NCBI GenBank assembly: GCA_902766105.1
Contig: CACXCI010000061.1
Location: 1-45,778, forward strand
Source: an uncultured bacterium
Lineage (GTDB): Bacteria; Cyanobacteriota; Vampirovibrionia; Gastranaerophilales; Gastranaerophilaceae
Length of the DNA: 45,778 nucleotides
Direction of reading: 5' to 3'
Shown: one piece after another, positions 24,265 to 33,502 of the stretch
How the letters are laid out: every line of letters starts with the position of its first letter
How positions within the stretch are numbered: position 1 is the stretch's first letter
Position numbers and translations under genes: made by a program
The notes under the pieces: generated by a model
Told to the model about the DNA's origin: nothing
The model's database searches: none
Seen by the model: the letters and a program-made list of their open reading frames with translations, nothing else

Positions 24265-25284
24265 ATGACGGATTTGATACATACATTGACTCACATTTTA
24301 AAATTTATCGGTTCAATGCCGGAGGAATTAATCGAGCCGATTGAATTCTTGCCGGATTTTTTGAAAGATGCAATGATAGATAGTTTGAATTTGATACCGT
24401 TCTTGTTCGTCATTTTTGTATTTATTGAAATTGTTGAACATTACATGACAAAGAAAAAACATTTATTTGTTTTTTGGATGAAGAAGATAGGTCCGTTGTT
24501 TGGAAGCTTGTTTGCGTCATTTCCACAGTGCGGCTTTTCGGTGGTTGCAAGCACTTTGTATGTAAGAAGAATTTTAAGCAGAGGTACAATCTTGGCGGTT
24601 TATATTGCAACCTCGGATGAAGCTATACCTGTCTTGATAGCAGAGCCTTCAAGTGCTTATTTAATATTACCGATTATATTGATAAAGATTGTAATAGCCG
24701 TAATTGTCGGTTATTTGGCAGATGTTTTGGTTAAATATGAAGCAAAAGAGCCGGCACCATTGGATAAGGAATTTGTCCATGTTCATGATGAGCATTGTCA
24801 TTGTGATTGTACTCATCATTATCCTGTAAAGCTTCGTGATGCCGTTAGAACCAGAGGTTTTTGGATGCATCCGCTGAAGCATACATTTGGAATTTTTATA
24901 TTTATTTTCCTTGTATCCGTTGCTCTGGGCTATTTTATGGAGGCTGTAGGAACAGAGGAAAATCTGGCAAAATATTGTTTAATAAATTCTCCGCTGCAGC
25001 CGCTTTTGGTTTCATTGTTAGGCTTAATTCCAAACTGCGCAGTATCGGTTGCTATGACATTGTTATTTATTAAGCATACGATAAGTTTTGGCTCATTGAT
25101 TGCCGGTTTGTCAACCTCTGGCGGATTGGGGTTATTGATTTTATTTACCAAAAACAATGATAAAAAAGACACTGCAATTATGTTGACAATATTGGTCGCT
25201 GTTAGTACGATTGTTGGTTTAATTTTACAGTATAATATTTTTGGAATAAACAAAATTTTCGAAATATTTGGTATGCAAATATAA
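24265..25284 (+). CDS. Putative 10-TM heavy-metal exporter (ArsP_2/DUF2899-like), paralogue 2
   Basis: 339 residues, clearly homologous to the preceding gene over its whole length, so the pair arose by tandem duplication. First-half motif FGSLFASFPQCGFSVVAST with C89; second-half motif LLGLIPNCAVSVAMTLLF with C258, so both half-site cysteines are kept here. The central cytoplasmic or periplasmic loop (about 170-187) is a His/Cys cluster, HVHDEHCHCDCTHHYP, a likely metal-sensing or metal-delivery element missing in the same form from paralogue 1. The Shine-Dalgarno AGAAAGG lies before ATG 24265. The two proteins may work as a heterodimer or with different metals; this is inference. Confidence 0.75.
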   Translation: MTDLIHTLTHILKFIGSMPEELIEPIEFLPDFLKDAMIDSLNLIPFLFVIFVFIEIVEHYMTKKKHLFVFWMKKIGPLFGSLFASFPQCGFSVVASTLYVRRILSRGTILAVYIATSDEAIPVLIAEPSSAYLILPIILIKIVIAVIVGYLADVLVKYEAKEPAPLDKEFVHVHDEHCHCDCTHHYPVKLRDAVRTRGFWMHPLKHTFGIFIFIFLVSVALGYFMEAVGTEENLAKYCLINSPLQPLLVSLLGLIPNCAVSVAMTLLFIKHTISFGSLIAGLSTSGGLGLLILFTKNNDKKDTAIMLTILVAVSTIVGLILQYNIFGINKIFEIFGMQI

Positions 25285-25302
25285 GTTTGGGGGAATTTTT
25301 TA

Positions 25303-26772
25303 GTGGCTTCATCCCAAAAATTTGAACAGGCTTTTAAAAAGCATAAACAGGGGCAGTTGACCGAGGCTCGTGATTTGTATATGGAAATTTTGGAAAAAGA
25401 GCCGAAAAATGACCAAGTGTGGGATTTGTTGGGTGTTTTGTATCACCAAATAAATGATTACCCCGAGTCTGAGCTTTGTATAAAAAAGGCTTTGCAATTA
25501 ACTCCAAGGTTATATTATCTTGAAAATTTGGCAAGTTTATATCTTGATAAGGGTGATTTTGAGCTTTCTGCCGCTTTATATTCCGATATTGTAAAACATA
25601 ATTCCACGTATGAAAACTGGTTTAATCTTGCTATGGCATACAAGGGGTGTCAAAATTGGGAAAAATCAAAAGAAGCTTACTATAAATCATTAGAAATTAA
25701 CCCTGATGGTTATGAAGCTCATTTTAATCTTGCTTACCTTGCTTTGAATGATAATAATCCGCAAAAGGCAATAGAGTGTTACAAAAAGGCATTGAATATA
25801 AAACCTGAAGATTGGGAAGCTACATATTTTTTGGCTTTAGCATATATGCAAAATAAAGATTATAAAAATGGACTAAAAGCATTTGAATCACGTCTTTGCC
25901 GCCAAAGTGCAATAATGTCGCAAGAAAAAATATATCCTCATTTAATGAAGGAAAAACCGATTTGGCAGGGTGAAAATTTGAAGGATAAAGTTCTGTTTAC
26001 ATATTATGAAGCAGGCTTTGGCGATATTTTAATGTTTTATCGTTATATGCCGATATTAACAAAAATGTGTAAAAAGGTGATTATAAAACCTCAAAAAGAA
26101 CTTGCTGCGTTGTTTAGAGAAAATTCATACGGGGCAGAAGTTTTAGAAATTTTTGATTTTGAAAAAGAAATGTATTTTGATTATCATATTCCGTTTTTAA
26201 GTATACCTTATGTCTTAGGTTATGAAGGGGATAATATATTTGTTCATCATGATGACGGGTATTTGAGGGCAAATTCTGCTAAAACAAAATATTATAAAGA
26301 AAAATACTGTCAAAATAATAAACTTAAAATCGGAATTAAATGGCAGGGAAATACTCACTATGATTTGGAAAGAGTATTAAAGGTAGAGGATTTTTTCCCG
26401 CTGTTTGAGATTGAAAATACACAATTTTATTCATTCCAAACCTTTGAAGGGGCAGAAGAATTTGAAAAAATAAGGAGTAAATACAATGTTATTGATTTAG
26501 GTTCTACATTTACAAATTTTTCTGATACGGCAGGAGCTATTGAAAATATGGATTTGATAATATCAAACGACACTTCTTTGGTGCATTTGGCAGGTGGTAT
26601 GCAAAAACAATGCTGGGTGCTGTTACCATATATTTATAACTGGCGCTGGCATACTGATTTATCAAAATGTGATTGGTATGACAGTGTTAAAATTTATCGT
26701 CAAAAAGTCCATGGTGATTGGACGAGTGTCTTTACAAAAGTTAAAGAAAATTTGATAAAATTGGCAAAATAA
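25303..26772 (+). CDS. TPR protein with C-terminal GT9/GT41-like glycosyltransferase domain
   Basis: 489 residues from GTG 25303, with GGGGGA as ribosome-binding site. Residues 1-205 contain about five tetratricopeptide repeats (for example QVWDLLGVLYHQINDYPESE and YEAHFNLAYLALNDNNPQKA). The C-terminal part (about 215-489) looks like the nucleotide-sugar-binding half of GT9/GT41-type enzymes: LKIGIKWQGNTHYDLERVL, FYSFQTFEGAEE, NMDLIISNDTSLVHLAGGM and CWVLLPYIYNWRW. The DTSLVHLAG motif is the usual donor-site segment. TPR glycosyltransferases of this class modify proteins or surface glycans; the acceptor is unknown. It follows the exporter pair by 18 bases and may share its transcript. Confidence 0.78.
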   Translation: MASSQKFEQAFKKHKQGQLTEARDLYMEILEKEPKNDQVWDLLGVLYHQINDYPESELCIKKALQLTPRLYYLENLASLYLDKGDFELSAALYSDIVKHNSTYENWFNLAMAYKGCQNWEKSKEAYYKSLEINPDGYEAHFNLAYLALNDNNPQKAIECYKKALNIKPEDWEATYFLALAYMQNKDYKNGLKAFESRLCRQSAIMSQEKIYPHLMKEKPIWQGENLKDKVLFTYYEAGFGDILMFYRYMPILTKMCKKVIIKPQKELAALFRENSYGAEVLEIFDFEKEMYFDYHIPFLSIPYVLGYEGDNIFVHHDDGYLRANSAKTKYYKEKYCQNNKLKIGIKWQGNTHYDLERVLKVEDFFPLFEIENTQFYSFQTFEGAEEFEKIRSKYNVIDLGSTFTNFSDTAGAIENMDLIISNDTSLVHLAGGMQKQCWVLLPYIYNWRWHTDLSKCDWYDSVKIYRQKVHGDWTSVFTKVKENLIKLAK

Positions 26773-26825
26773 ATCATTTTTGTATTTAATGCAAGTGTAA
26801 GTATAAAAACAGTAAAGGGGAAAAT

Positions 26826-27560
26826 ATGGTAGAAGCAATAAATGGTGCAAATCGCAATACAGTAATATATACAGCAGCCGGTGCGGTAGCAGGTGGCGGC
26901 GCAGCTGCTACATTCGGATATTTATCAAAACCTTATATAAAAAACGGTATTCCGACAGACGGATTTTGCGACAGCTTTATTTCTGTTGTAAAAAAAGATA
27001 ATCCTGATATTACAAAAACTGTTGAAAACATATATTCCGCTCTTAAAAGTATAAACAGTAAAGAAGATTTAAAGGCAATGGCAAAAGTTGGGGAAGCAGC
27101 ATTGATGCAAAATTTGGATGAAGATATGTTTGCTCAGATAAAAGCTGCTGTTTCACAAGGTCAAGAGGCGATATCAAAAGTTGGTGTTGATAATAAAGAT
27201 ATAGCTAAAATTTTTAGCGGCATAACGGAAGCTGAAAGTCCGGAACAGCTAAAAGGGACTGTCAGCGAAATTATCAATAAAGGTATTGATTTAATTGATA
27301 TAGAGGCTTTCAAAAAAGCTATCAGTGATATAGAAGCAAACAGCAAACTGATAAAAAAAGCAATTGGTGCAGGTGCTTGGTATACCAGTATTGACAATGA
27401 AGGTAAATTGATGTCAGAAGAAATCAATCCTGTCGTAAAATATATAAAAGCTGCTGCTAAGAAAGTAAAACTAAAAACTGCAGGTATATATGGCGCTATA
27501 GGTGCAGCAGTTGTCGGTACAGCAGGATATATAGCAAGCAAGACGGATAATAAAGTGTAA
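26826..27560 (+). CDS. Hypothetical protein with hydrophobic ends
   Basis: 244 residues, no recognised family. There is a Gly/Ala-rich hydrophobic segment near the N-terminus (about 14-32, VIYTAAGAVAGGGAAATFGY) and another at the C-terminus (about 219-238, AGIYGAIGAAVVGTAGYIAS). Both have glycine-zipper spacing typical of membrane-inserting helices. The middle is mostly short amphipathic helices with repeated I-x-K/E patterns. ATG 26826 has AAAGGGG eight bases upstream. A strong terminator follows. The bilateral-anchor design recalls the larger protein at 147-1736, but no sequence identity is evident. Confidence 0.7.
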   Translation: MVEAINGANRNTVIYTAAGAVAGGGAAATFGYLSKPYIKNGIPTDGFCDSFISVVKKDNPDITKTVENIYSALKSINSKEDLKAMAKVGEAALMQNLDEDMFAQIKAAVSQGQEAISKVGVDNKDIAKIFSGITEAESPEQLKGTVSEIINKGIDLIDIEAFKKAISDIEANSKLIKKAIGAGAWYTSIDNEGKLMSEEINPVVKYIKAAAKKVKLKTAGIYGAIGAAVVGTAGYIASKTDNKV

Positions 27561-27576
27561 TATTATAATATAATCT

Positions 27577-27612
27577 AAAAACACTTTATCGCCGAACCGA
27601 TAAAGTGTTTTT
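27577..27612. terminator. Bidirectional terminator between the 26826 gene and the small minus-strand gene
   Basis: A 15-base stem AAAAACACTTTATCG / CGATAAAGTGTTTTT with a six-base loop and T-rich tails on both strands. The convergent genes on each side both end at it. Confidence 0.85.
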
Positions 27613-27769
27613 ATTTTTGAATTTCGTTGTCATCTATCCAAACAACTGTTATTTCATGTTGCTTGTAAAAAGGATTAAACCAATGACTTTCGTCTGTAAA
27701 ATCAATTATGGCATTGTAATAAGAGATTTTTTCGGCAATTTTTTTTGTGTAATTTAGCAAATCAGTCAT
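27611..27769 (-). CDS. Small hypothetical protein
   Basis: 52 residues from ATG 27769, which has AGGA six bases upstream. A longer frame reaches 27796 but lacks a ribosome-binding site. The protein starts MTDLLNYTKKIAEKISYYNAI and ends in VVWIDDNEIQK, with two aromatic-rich stretches. No family is recognised. Its stop lies inside the terminator at 27577-27612, as expected of a real convergent gene. Confidence 0.5.
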   Translation of the reverse strand: MTDLLNYTKKIAEKISYYNAIIDFTDESHWFNPFYKQHEITVVWIDDNEIQK

Positions 27770-27895
27770 AATTTTCCTAACTATCATAACAATCATATTT
27801 TGTCGATTTTATTTGATGAAAACATTACCAAAAAGTTGTGATTTTGAGATAAATATGTTGCCCTGTTGTATTAGTCTTAGAATTGTTATTATATA

Positions 27896-27924
27896 TTGTA
27901 TTTATAAGGTTTATTATATATAAT
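27896..27924 (+). promoter_or_regulatory. Promoter of the AsmA-like gene, almost leaderless
   Basis: TTGTAT (27896-27901), a 17-base spacer and a perfect TATAAT (27919-27924). The predicted start is two or three bases before ATG 27934, excluding a Shine-Dalgarno. The longer frame from 27883 overlaps the promoter. Confidence 0.45.
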
Positions 27925-27933
27925 ATTTGTAAT

Positions 27934-30900
27934 ATGAATAGAAAATGGAAAATTACATTAATATCGGGAGCTTTGTTAGTTGTCGGAGCGGGGTATTTTT
28001 GGGGAATACCGGCTATTGTAAATATAAAGGCGCATAAAAGTTTTATAGAAAAACAAATTTATGAAACATCAGGCTACCGTGTTGATATAGGTAACCCAAA
28101 ACTTTCTATGGGCTGGTTTCCTTCGGTTTGGATAGAGAGTGATAATATTTCTCTGTTGAATAAAGATAATTCAAAAGCTCTATCTGTTGATAATCCCAAA
28201 TTAAAGTTAAAGCTTTTTCCATTGTTAAGAAAAAAAATCGAAATATCAAATTTATCAGCAACAAAAGAGGATGCTAATTTTATATATTCAAAGGAATCTA
28301 AATTTTATATAGGAGATTATCCGATTGAATTACCGCAAAAAAGCAGTGATTTTACCCTTTCAAAAATGAGTTTGGATGTAGAAAATTATAATATAAATCT
28401 TGATGACAGATTAAATAATGAAAAATTAAATTTGAGCGGAGAATATTTAAACGGCGGACAATATATCAGGAATAAACATCTAAAGCTTGCAACAAAAGGG
28501 GTTATAACGGCAAAAAATAAATCTACCGATATTTTTGCAGACATAGATATAAAATTGCCGATTGACAGAATTTCAGAGGATAAGTTAAAAATCAATGCTC
28601 AGATTAAAGATTTTGACTTATCTACGGTTTCAAATTATGTTGGAACGCTATCAAAGGGTGTCGTACTGTCCTCTGCCGGAATATTAAATATTAAAGCTGT
28701 TACCAAAACTGATGAGTGGAAACATAAAAATGTTTCTATAAATATAAATACAAAGAATTTAGCAATTGTAGGTAAAGATAAAGCATCTTCAATAATATTT
28801 AAAGACAGACTAGACGCAGATTTTGATTTTACAACCGTTGAAAACGGAATAGATTTTAAAAAATTATCATTAAATGCAAAAAGGATACATGCAAATGCGT
28901 ACGGTAAGTTATACAATATAGGGCGAAAAGCTCCATCTTATGATATAACAGCAGAAGTTAAAAACACCAAAGTGGAAGATGTTACAGCTCTTTTACCCGG
29001 ATATGGAGATTTATTACCGGATTTTGATTTGTATAAATTAAAAAAGTATGTGTTCTATGCTGACGGTGAAGGAAAACTCAGATTTAAAGGTAAGGGTACT
29101 TTTCCTAATGTTACCGGAAATATAAAACTGTCCAATGCTTATTTGATTAAACCTATTCGGGGGGCAAAAGCGAATGCTGAGATTGCTTTAAAATTTGTAG
29201 GACAAAAGATGTTTGTTGATGTATTTGTTCCTGCAACAAATAATCAAAGCGTTAAAGTTACGGGTTTTGCGCTGTTAGATGGTTCAAAATATTCCGAACT
29301 TAATATATCAAGTACGGATTCTGTTGTATTAGGCCCTGCTCAAGAGGTTTTAAATCCATTACATGAAATTTTGAAATTCCAATTAGGACCTGTTCCTTTG
29401 ATGGCAATTGAAGGAATTGGTAACATAAAAGTTCATTCGGCAGGAAGAAAAGTTGATCCTCATATTTGGGGTTATGTAAATTTTAGAAATGCGACAACTT
29501 CCTTTCTTCAGGTTCATAATCTTGTATTAAATAACGGTTCCGGGGAAGTTTTATTTGATGATACAAAGGTTACTTTCAAATCTCATACTGCCTTAATAAA
29601 CGGTTTGCCCGTAGAAATTAAGGGTGATTGCGTGATGTTGGACAAATTAAATGTATATGTTACTGCTAAAGGACAAAATGTTCAAAAACTTATAAAAGCA
29701 GTTAATACTTCTCCGATATTAGCCGATGTGCAGAAGGTTTTAAAACCGTTTACAAATCCTGAAGGGATTGCAGATTTATTTTTGCATGTTTACGGTAAAG
29801 TTAAACCTGATGTTGAAACAATTGTTTTTAATGAAGATTTGTTTGCAAAAGGTACGGTAACATTACATAATTCAAAAACTCAATTGCAAGATACTTTTAT
29901 CCCTTTTACAAGGGTAAACGGTGTTGTAAATTTTGATCAGTACAATGCTGATTATGACATCTCTGGGAATTTAAGAGGTTCTCATCTAAAGGTGTGGGGT
30001 AAAGGTACAAAAAATTCAATTGATTTGAAGGCTCATTCTGATAATTTTGAAGTGATGGATGTTTTTGATTTGCTGCATCCAAATATGCTTTTACCGTTTA
30101 AAAACGAGATTGGTAAAATCAGAGCAAGTTTTGATGCTTCGTATAAAGGCAAGGTAGAAAATAATAAATTAAATTATAACAATATTAAAGTTAATGGTAA
30201 ATTTATACCGAATATGTCCTCAAATAATCAAATAAAATTGAGCGGCGGGACATTTAACATTGATAAGGGTTATTTGAGAACCTCTACGCTGAAGGGTTTG
30301 TTTGACGGAAATCCGTTTACTTTGTCTATAGTCGTAAAAGATTTGGATAAAGCGGTTATGAGTATAGCTGATGCAAAATTTGATTTTAGAAATTTTGATA
30401 TTACCTCAATAAATAATATAAAAAAACAAGTAAGGTTACCAAAAGATATCGCATCTCAAATAGATAATATTGTTGATATAAAAGGGATTATAGACATTGT
30501 AGGTAATGTTAAAAATAATCATGTTACCGCTGATACCAATCTTGCAAACATTTCTTTTATCTACAAGCCATTAGATGCTGTGGTAAGAATTATAAACGGC
30601 CGGGCAAATATAAGAGGAAATGTTTTATATCTGGATAAGATAAATTCAAGAGTAAGTTCAATGCCAATGTTTTTAGACGGTAGAATTTCCGACATATATT
30701 CACAAAATCCGGCATTGAATTTATTTGTAAGTACCAAATTAACTCAGCAATTTTTTGACAGATTCTTCAATGAAAAATCTGTGTATCCGATAAAAATTAA
30801 AGGTGATATAAACTTTAATTCAAGGATATCGGGAGTATTAAATGCTATAAGAGCAAAATCAAATTTGAATATCGGAGAAAATTCTTCCATATATTATATG

Positions 30901-32442
30901 GGTGCAACTCTTGCCGGCGCTCCGACCGGAAACATAAACAGCGAAGGTATGACAACAAATCCTGTAAATGTAGTTTCAGATATCATAATTTACCCGAATA
31001 AAATAGCGTTAAATTCTCTAAATTATAATCAGACAATAACATCACAAAATAAAAAGAAATCTGTTCAAAATCAGGTATCAATGTCAGGTGATATCAAGTT
31101 TTTAAAAGACAAACTTTTAGGTTTTTCAAATTTAAAAATAAAAACAGAAAATCCGACAAATGCAAGAATATTTAACGTTTTATTTAAAAAGCCTACAATA
31201 AAACAGGGTGTATTTACATCTGATTTAACAATCAACGGAACTTCAGAAGCCCCTTATATAGTTGGTTTGTTAGATATAAAAAGTGTCGATATACCTTTGT
31301 TGGATTCTACGGTTAGAGATATTAATATTGATTTTAAAAAAGATTATATATATCTTAACTCAAAGGCAACACTTTTAACAAATGATATTGTAACCAATGC
31401 AAAAATAGTTAATAAGCCGCAAAAACCTATAGTTGTTGAAAATTTGGATGTCCAAATGGATGAACTTAACTTGAATACGGTAGCATCATCTTTGAGCGAT
31501 TTAGAGGCTGATAACACAAGAATAAGCAAATTAAAATCGGGTGAAACCCAAAGTATAATTGCACCGGACGTATTAATTATAAAAGATGCCAATATACATG
31601 CCGATAAAATTCTTATAAAAAAAGCTAATGCAACAGATTTCAAAACCCACATGACACTTGGTAATGATCAAATTATTGATGTGGACAAGTTTGAATTTAA
31701 TATTGCAAATGGTTCTGTTGACGGTAATATCAAATATAATTTAAAGGATCTGAACGGTTATGCGCAAATGAGTATAAATAAAACAGATGCCCAGATTATA
31801 GCAGAGAATTTCTTTGATATGCCGGGACAGGTTTATGGTACGGTAACAGGAAAACTCAATGCTTCTTGTTCAGGGATAAACAGTGTTGATTGTGTAAATA
31901 CTCTGTCAGGCAGCGGAAGTTTTGAGGTTATTGACGGAAGGATGCCAAAACTCGGTTCTTTGGAATATTTGCTAAAGGCCGGGAATTTGATTACGAGTGG
32001 TGTTACAGGGGTTTCAATCAATGGAATTATTGATTTAATTACGCCTCTAAAGACAGGACAATTTAGCAGTATAAACGGCGATATTAGTGTGAATAACGGA
32101 ATTGCCGATAAGATAAATGTATATTCAAGCGGTCAGGATTTGAATATGTATATGACAGGCTCTTACAACCTTTCAACCCTTGTTGCAGATATGGAAATAT
32201 ATGGCAGCTTGTCAAAGAATTTCTCCACTCTTTTAGGAAAAATTTCAAATGCTTCACTAAATACATTGTTTAACACAATTCCGGGCATAAAAATCAATGA
32301 TATAAATCCGAATTCATCAAGTAATATCAGAAAAATTCCTAATTTCTCAAAAGAAAATGTATTAAGGGTGTTTAAGGCTGAAATATACGGTGATATTAAC
32401 GGAAATAATTATGTAAAAAGTTTCCGCTGGATAAAAGATTAA
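27934..32442 (+). CDS. Giant AsmA/TamB/YhdP-like envelope protein
   Basis: 1502 residues from ATG 27934. A signal anchor (WKITLISGALLVVGAGYFWG, about 4-23) is followed by an AsmA-type N-terminus (HKSFIEKQIYETSGYRVDIG then W-FPSVWIESDNISLLN). After that comes a very long series of repetitive beta-strands in the alternating pattern of bridge-like lipid transfer proteins. The last 200 residues (FEVIDGRMPKLGSLEYLLK, VTGVSINGIIDL, and a block ending near TLLGKISNASLNTLF) match the AsmA_2 C-terminal domain. Proteins of this class span the periplasm and move phospholipid to the outer membrane. Close to lpxA (181 bases upstream), it fits an outer-membrane biogenesis pair. Three other large ORFs on the opposite strand within it are shadows. 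Confidence 0.85.
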   Translation: MNRKWKITLISGALLVVGAGYFWGIPAIVNIKAHKSFIEKQIYETSGYRVDIGNPKLSMGWFPSVWIESDNISLLNKDNSKALSVDNPKLKLKLFPLLRKKIEISNLSATKEDANFIYSKESKFYIGDYPIELPQKSSDFTLSKMSLDVENYNINLDDRLNNEKLNLSGEYLNGGQYIRNKHLKLATKGVITAKNKSTDIFADIDIKLPIDRISEDKLKINAQIKDFDLSTVSNYVGTLSKGVVLSSAGILNIKAVTKTDEWKHKNVSININTKNLAIVGKDKASSIIFKDRLDADFDFTTVENGIDFKKLSLNAKRIHANAYGKLYNIGRKAPSYDITAEVKNTKVEDVTALLPGYGDLLPDFDLYKLKKYVFYADGEGKLRFKGKGTFPNVTGNIKLSNAYLIKPIRGAKANAEIALKFVGQKMFVDVFVPATNNQSVKVTGFALLDGSKYSELNISSTDSVVLGPAQEVLNPLHEILKFQLGPVPLMAIEGIGNIKVHSAGRKVDPHIWGYVNFRNATTSFLQVHNLVLNNGSGEVLFDDTKVTFKSHTALINGLPVEIKGDCVMLDKLNVYVTAKGQNVQKLIKAVNTSPILADVQKVLKPFTNPEGIADLFLHVYGKVKPDVETIVFNEDLFAKGTVTLHNSKTQLQDTFIPFTRVNGVVNFDQYNADYDISGNLRGSHLKVWGKGTKNSIDLKAHSDNFEVMDVFDLLHPNMLLPFKNEIGKIRASFDASYKGKVENNKLNYNNIKVNGKFIPNMSSNNQIKLSGGTFNIDKGYLRTSTLKGLFDGNPFTLSIVVKDLDKAVMSIADAKFDFRNFDITSINNIKKQVRLPKDIASQIDNIVDIKGIIDIVGNVKNNHVTADTNLANISFIYKPLDAVVRIINGRANIRGNVLYLDKINSRVSSMPMFLDGRISDIYSQNPALNLFVSTKLTQQFFDRFFNEKSVYPIKIKGDINFNSRISGVLNAIRAKSNLNIGENSSIYYMGATLAGAPTGNINSEGMTTNPVNVVSDIIIYPNKIALNSLNYNQTITSQNKKKSVQNQVSMSGDIKFLKDKLLGFSNLKIKTENPTNARIFNVLFKKPTIKQGVFTSDLTINGTSEAPYIVGLLDIKSVDIPLLDSTVRDINIDFKKDYIYLNSKATLLTNDIVTNAKIVNKPQKPIVVENLDVQMDELNLNTVASSLSDLEADNTRISKLKSGETQSIIAPDVLIIKDANIHADKILIKKANATDFKTHMTLGNDQIIDVDKFEFNIANGSVDGNIKYNLKDLNGYAQMSINKTDAQIIAENFFDMPGQVYGTVTGKLNASCSGINSVDCVNTLSGSGSFEVIDGRMPKLGSLEYLLKAGNLITSGVTGVSINGIIDLITPLKTGQFSSINGDISVNNGIADKINVYSSGQDLNMYMTGSYNLSTLVADMEIYGSLSKNFSTLLGKISNASLNTLFNTIPGIKINDINPNSSSNIRKIPNFSKENVLRVFKAEIYGDINGNNYVKSFRWIKD

Positions 32443-32458
32443 GGAATTTATATACATC

Positions 32459-32473
32459 TCTCCAATGGGGAGA
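32459..32473. repeat. Eroded CCTCTCC hairpin repeat
   Basis: TCTCC, a five-base loop, GGAGA. It lies just after the AsmA-like stop and resembles the copies at 13137 and 13280. There is no T-run, so it is a poor terminator. Confidence 0.35.
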
Positions 32474-32623
32474 AAAGAATTTCAAAACGTAACATAGTCA
32501 TAATTACCAAGATTAATATTAAAAATATGTAAAGGAATAAGATATATCTCGGATTTGTACTATAATTGACATAAGAAGAGTTAAAAGTCGGAGATGTTCT
32601 CACGACAATGAGAGGAAGAGATT

Positions 32624-33430
32624 ATGATAGATAAAACAGCGATAATTCACCCTTCTGCTCAAATTGCGGAAGATGCAATAATAGGGCCTTATGTTGTAAT
32701 AGGCGAAGGCGTAAAAATAGGAAGCGGAACAAGAGTAATTTCAAATGTCCATATTGAGCATGCTGAAATCGGAAAAAATTGTACAATATCACCTTTTGCA
32801 ACGATAGGTTCAGAACCGCAGGATTTAGGTTACAAAGGCGAAGATACAAAAGTTGTTATAGGTGATGAAACAATTATCAAAGAAAATGTAACAATTCACA
32901 GAGGTGCAGCTTGCGGAGATTTTACAACAAGAGTCGGCAACAAATGCTTACTTATGGTAGGTTCGCATGTTGCTCACAACTGTGTATTGGAAGATCAGGT
33001 AATCTTAGCTAATTTGGTTACGCTTGGCGGGCATGTACACGTTGGTTTTGGTGCTTTTGTTGGTGGAATGAGCGTATTCCACCAAAATATCAGGATTGGC
33101 TCAATGTCTATTGTAAGCGGGTTTTCAGCTTCTCGTCAGGATATTTTACCGTATTCTAAAGGTGAAGGCAGACCGCCTGTTCCTCGTGGACTTAACGTTA
33201 TTGCTATGAAAAGACGCGGTGTACCTCTGGAGATTCGTACTGCAACAAATGAAGCATTCAAATTGCTAATTTCTGAAGAATATAATACCTCACAGGCTAT
33301 TGAAAAGATTAAAGCAGAGATTCCTATGAATGAATATATTGAAAATATGATAGAGTTTATCCAATCTTCAAAAAGAGGAGTCCTGTTAAAATCACACAAA
33401 TCAGGGCACGAATCTTTAGACGCTGAATAA
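32624..33430 (+). CDS. lpxA: Acyl-ACP--UDP-N-acetylglucosamine O-acyltransferase
   Basis: 268 residues, usual length. It catalyses the first step of lipid A synthesis in the cytoplasm. The left-handed parallel beta-helix is visible as hexapeptide repeats from residue 6 (IIHPSAQIAEDAIIGPYVVI...). The catalytic histidine is H118 in VGSHVAHNC. The acyl-chain region FVGGMSVFHQNIRIGSMSIVSG precedes the C-terminal helical part with RGLNVIAMKRRGVPLEIR. A GxxRPPVPRG insert before this is slightly unusual. TATAAT at 32561-32566 gives a 51-base leader with GAGAGGAAGAG as ribosome-binding site. LpxC, LpxD and FabZ, commonly adjacent, are absent. A strong bidirectional terminator follows. Confidence 0.94.
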   Translation: MIDKTAIIHPSAQIAEDAIIGPYVVIGEGVKIGSGTRVISNVHIEHAEIGKNCTISPFATIGSEPQDLGYKGEDTKVVIGDETIIKENVTIHRGAACGDFTTRVGNKCLLMVGSHVAHNCVLEDQVILANLVTLGGHVHVGFGAFVGGMSVFHQNIRIGSMSIVSGFSASRQDILPYSKGEGRPPVPRGLNVIAMKRRGVPLEIRTATNEAFKLLISEEYNTSQAIEKIKAEIPMNEYIENMIEFIQSSKRGVLLKSHKSGHESLDAE

Positions 33431-33450
33431 TCAAAACTAAATATATAAGA

Positions 33451-33486
33451 AAAAAAAGGAGTACATTATATCATACTCCTTTTTTT
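33451..33486. terminator. Bidirectional terminator between lpxA and the glycosyltransferase gene
   Basis: A perfect 13-base stem AAAAAAAGGAGTA / TACTCCTTTTTTT with a ten-base loop. A and T tracts form its base, so it works for both convergent genes. Confidence 0.85.
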
Positions 33487-33502
33487 ATATATTTATTAAT
33501 AA

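Noticed and set aside
28386-32266. Several minus-strand open frames within the AsmA-like gene
   Set aside because: They are antisense shadows of a 1502-codon gene, without ribosome-binding sites or recognisable domains.
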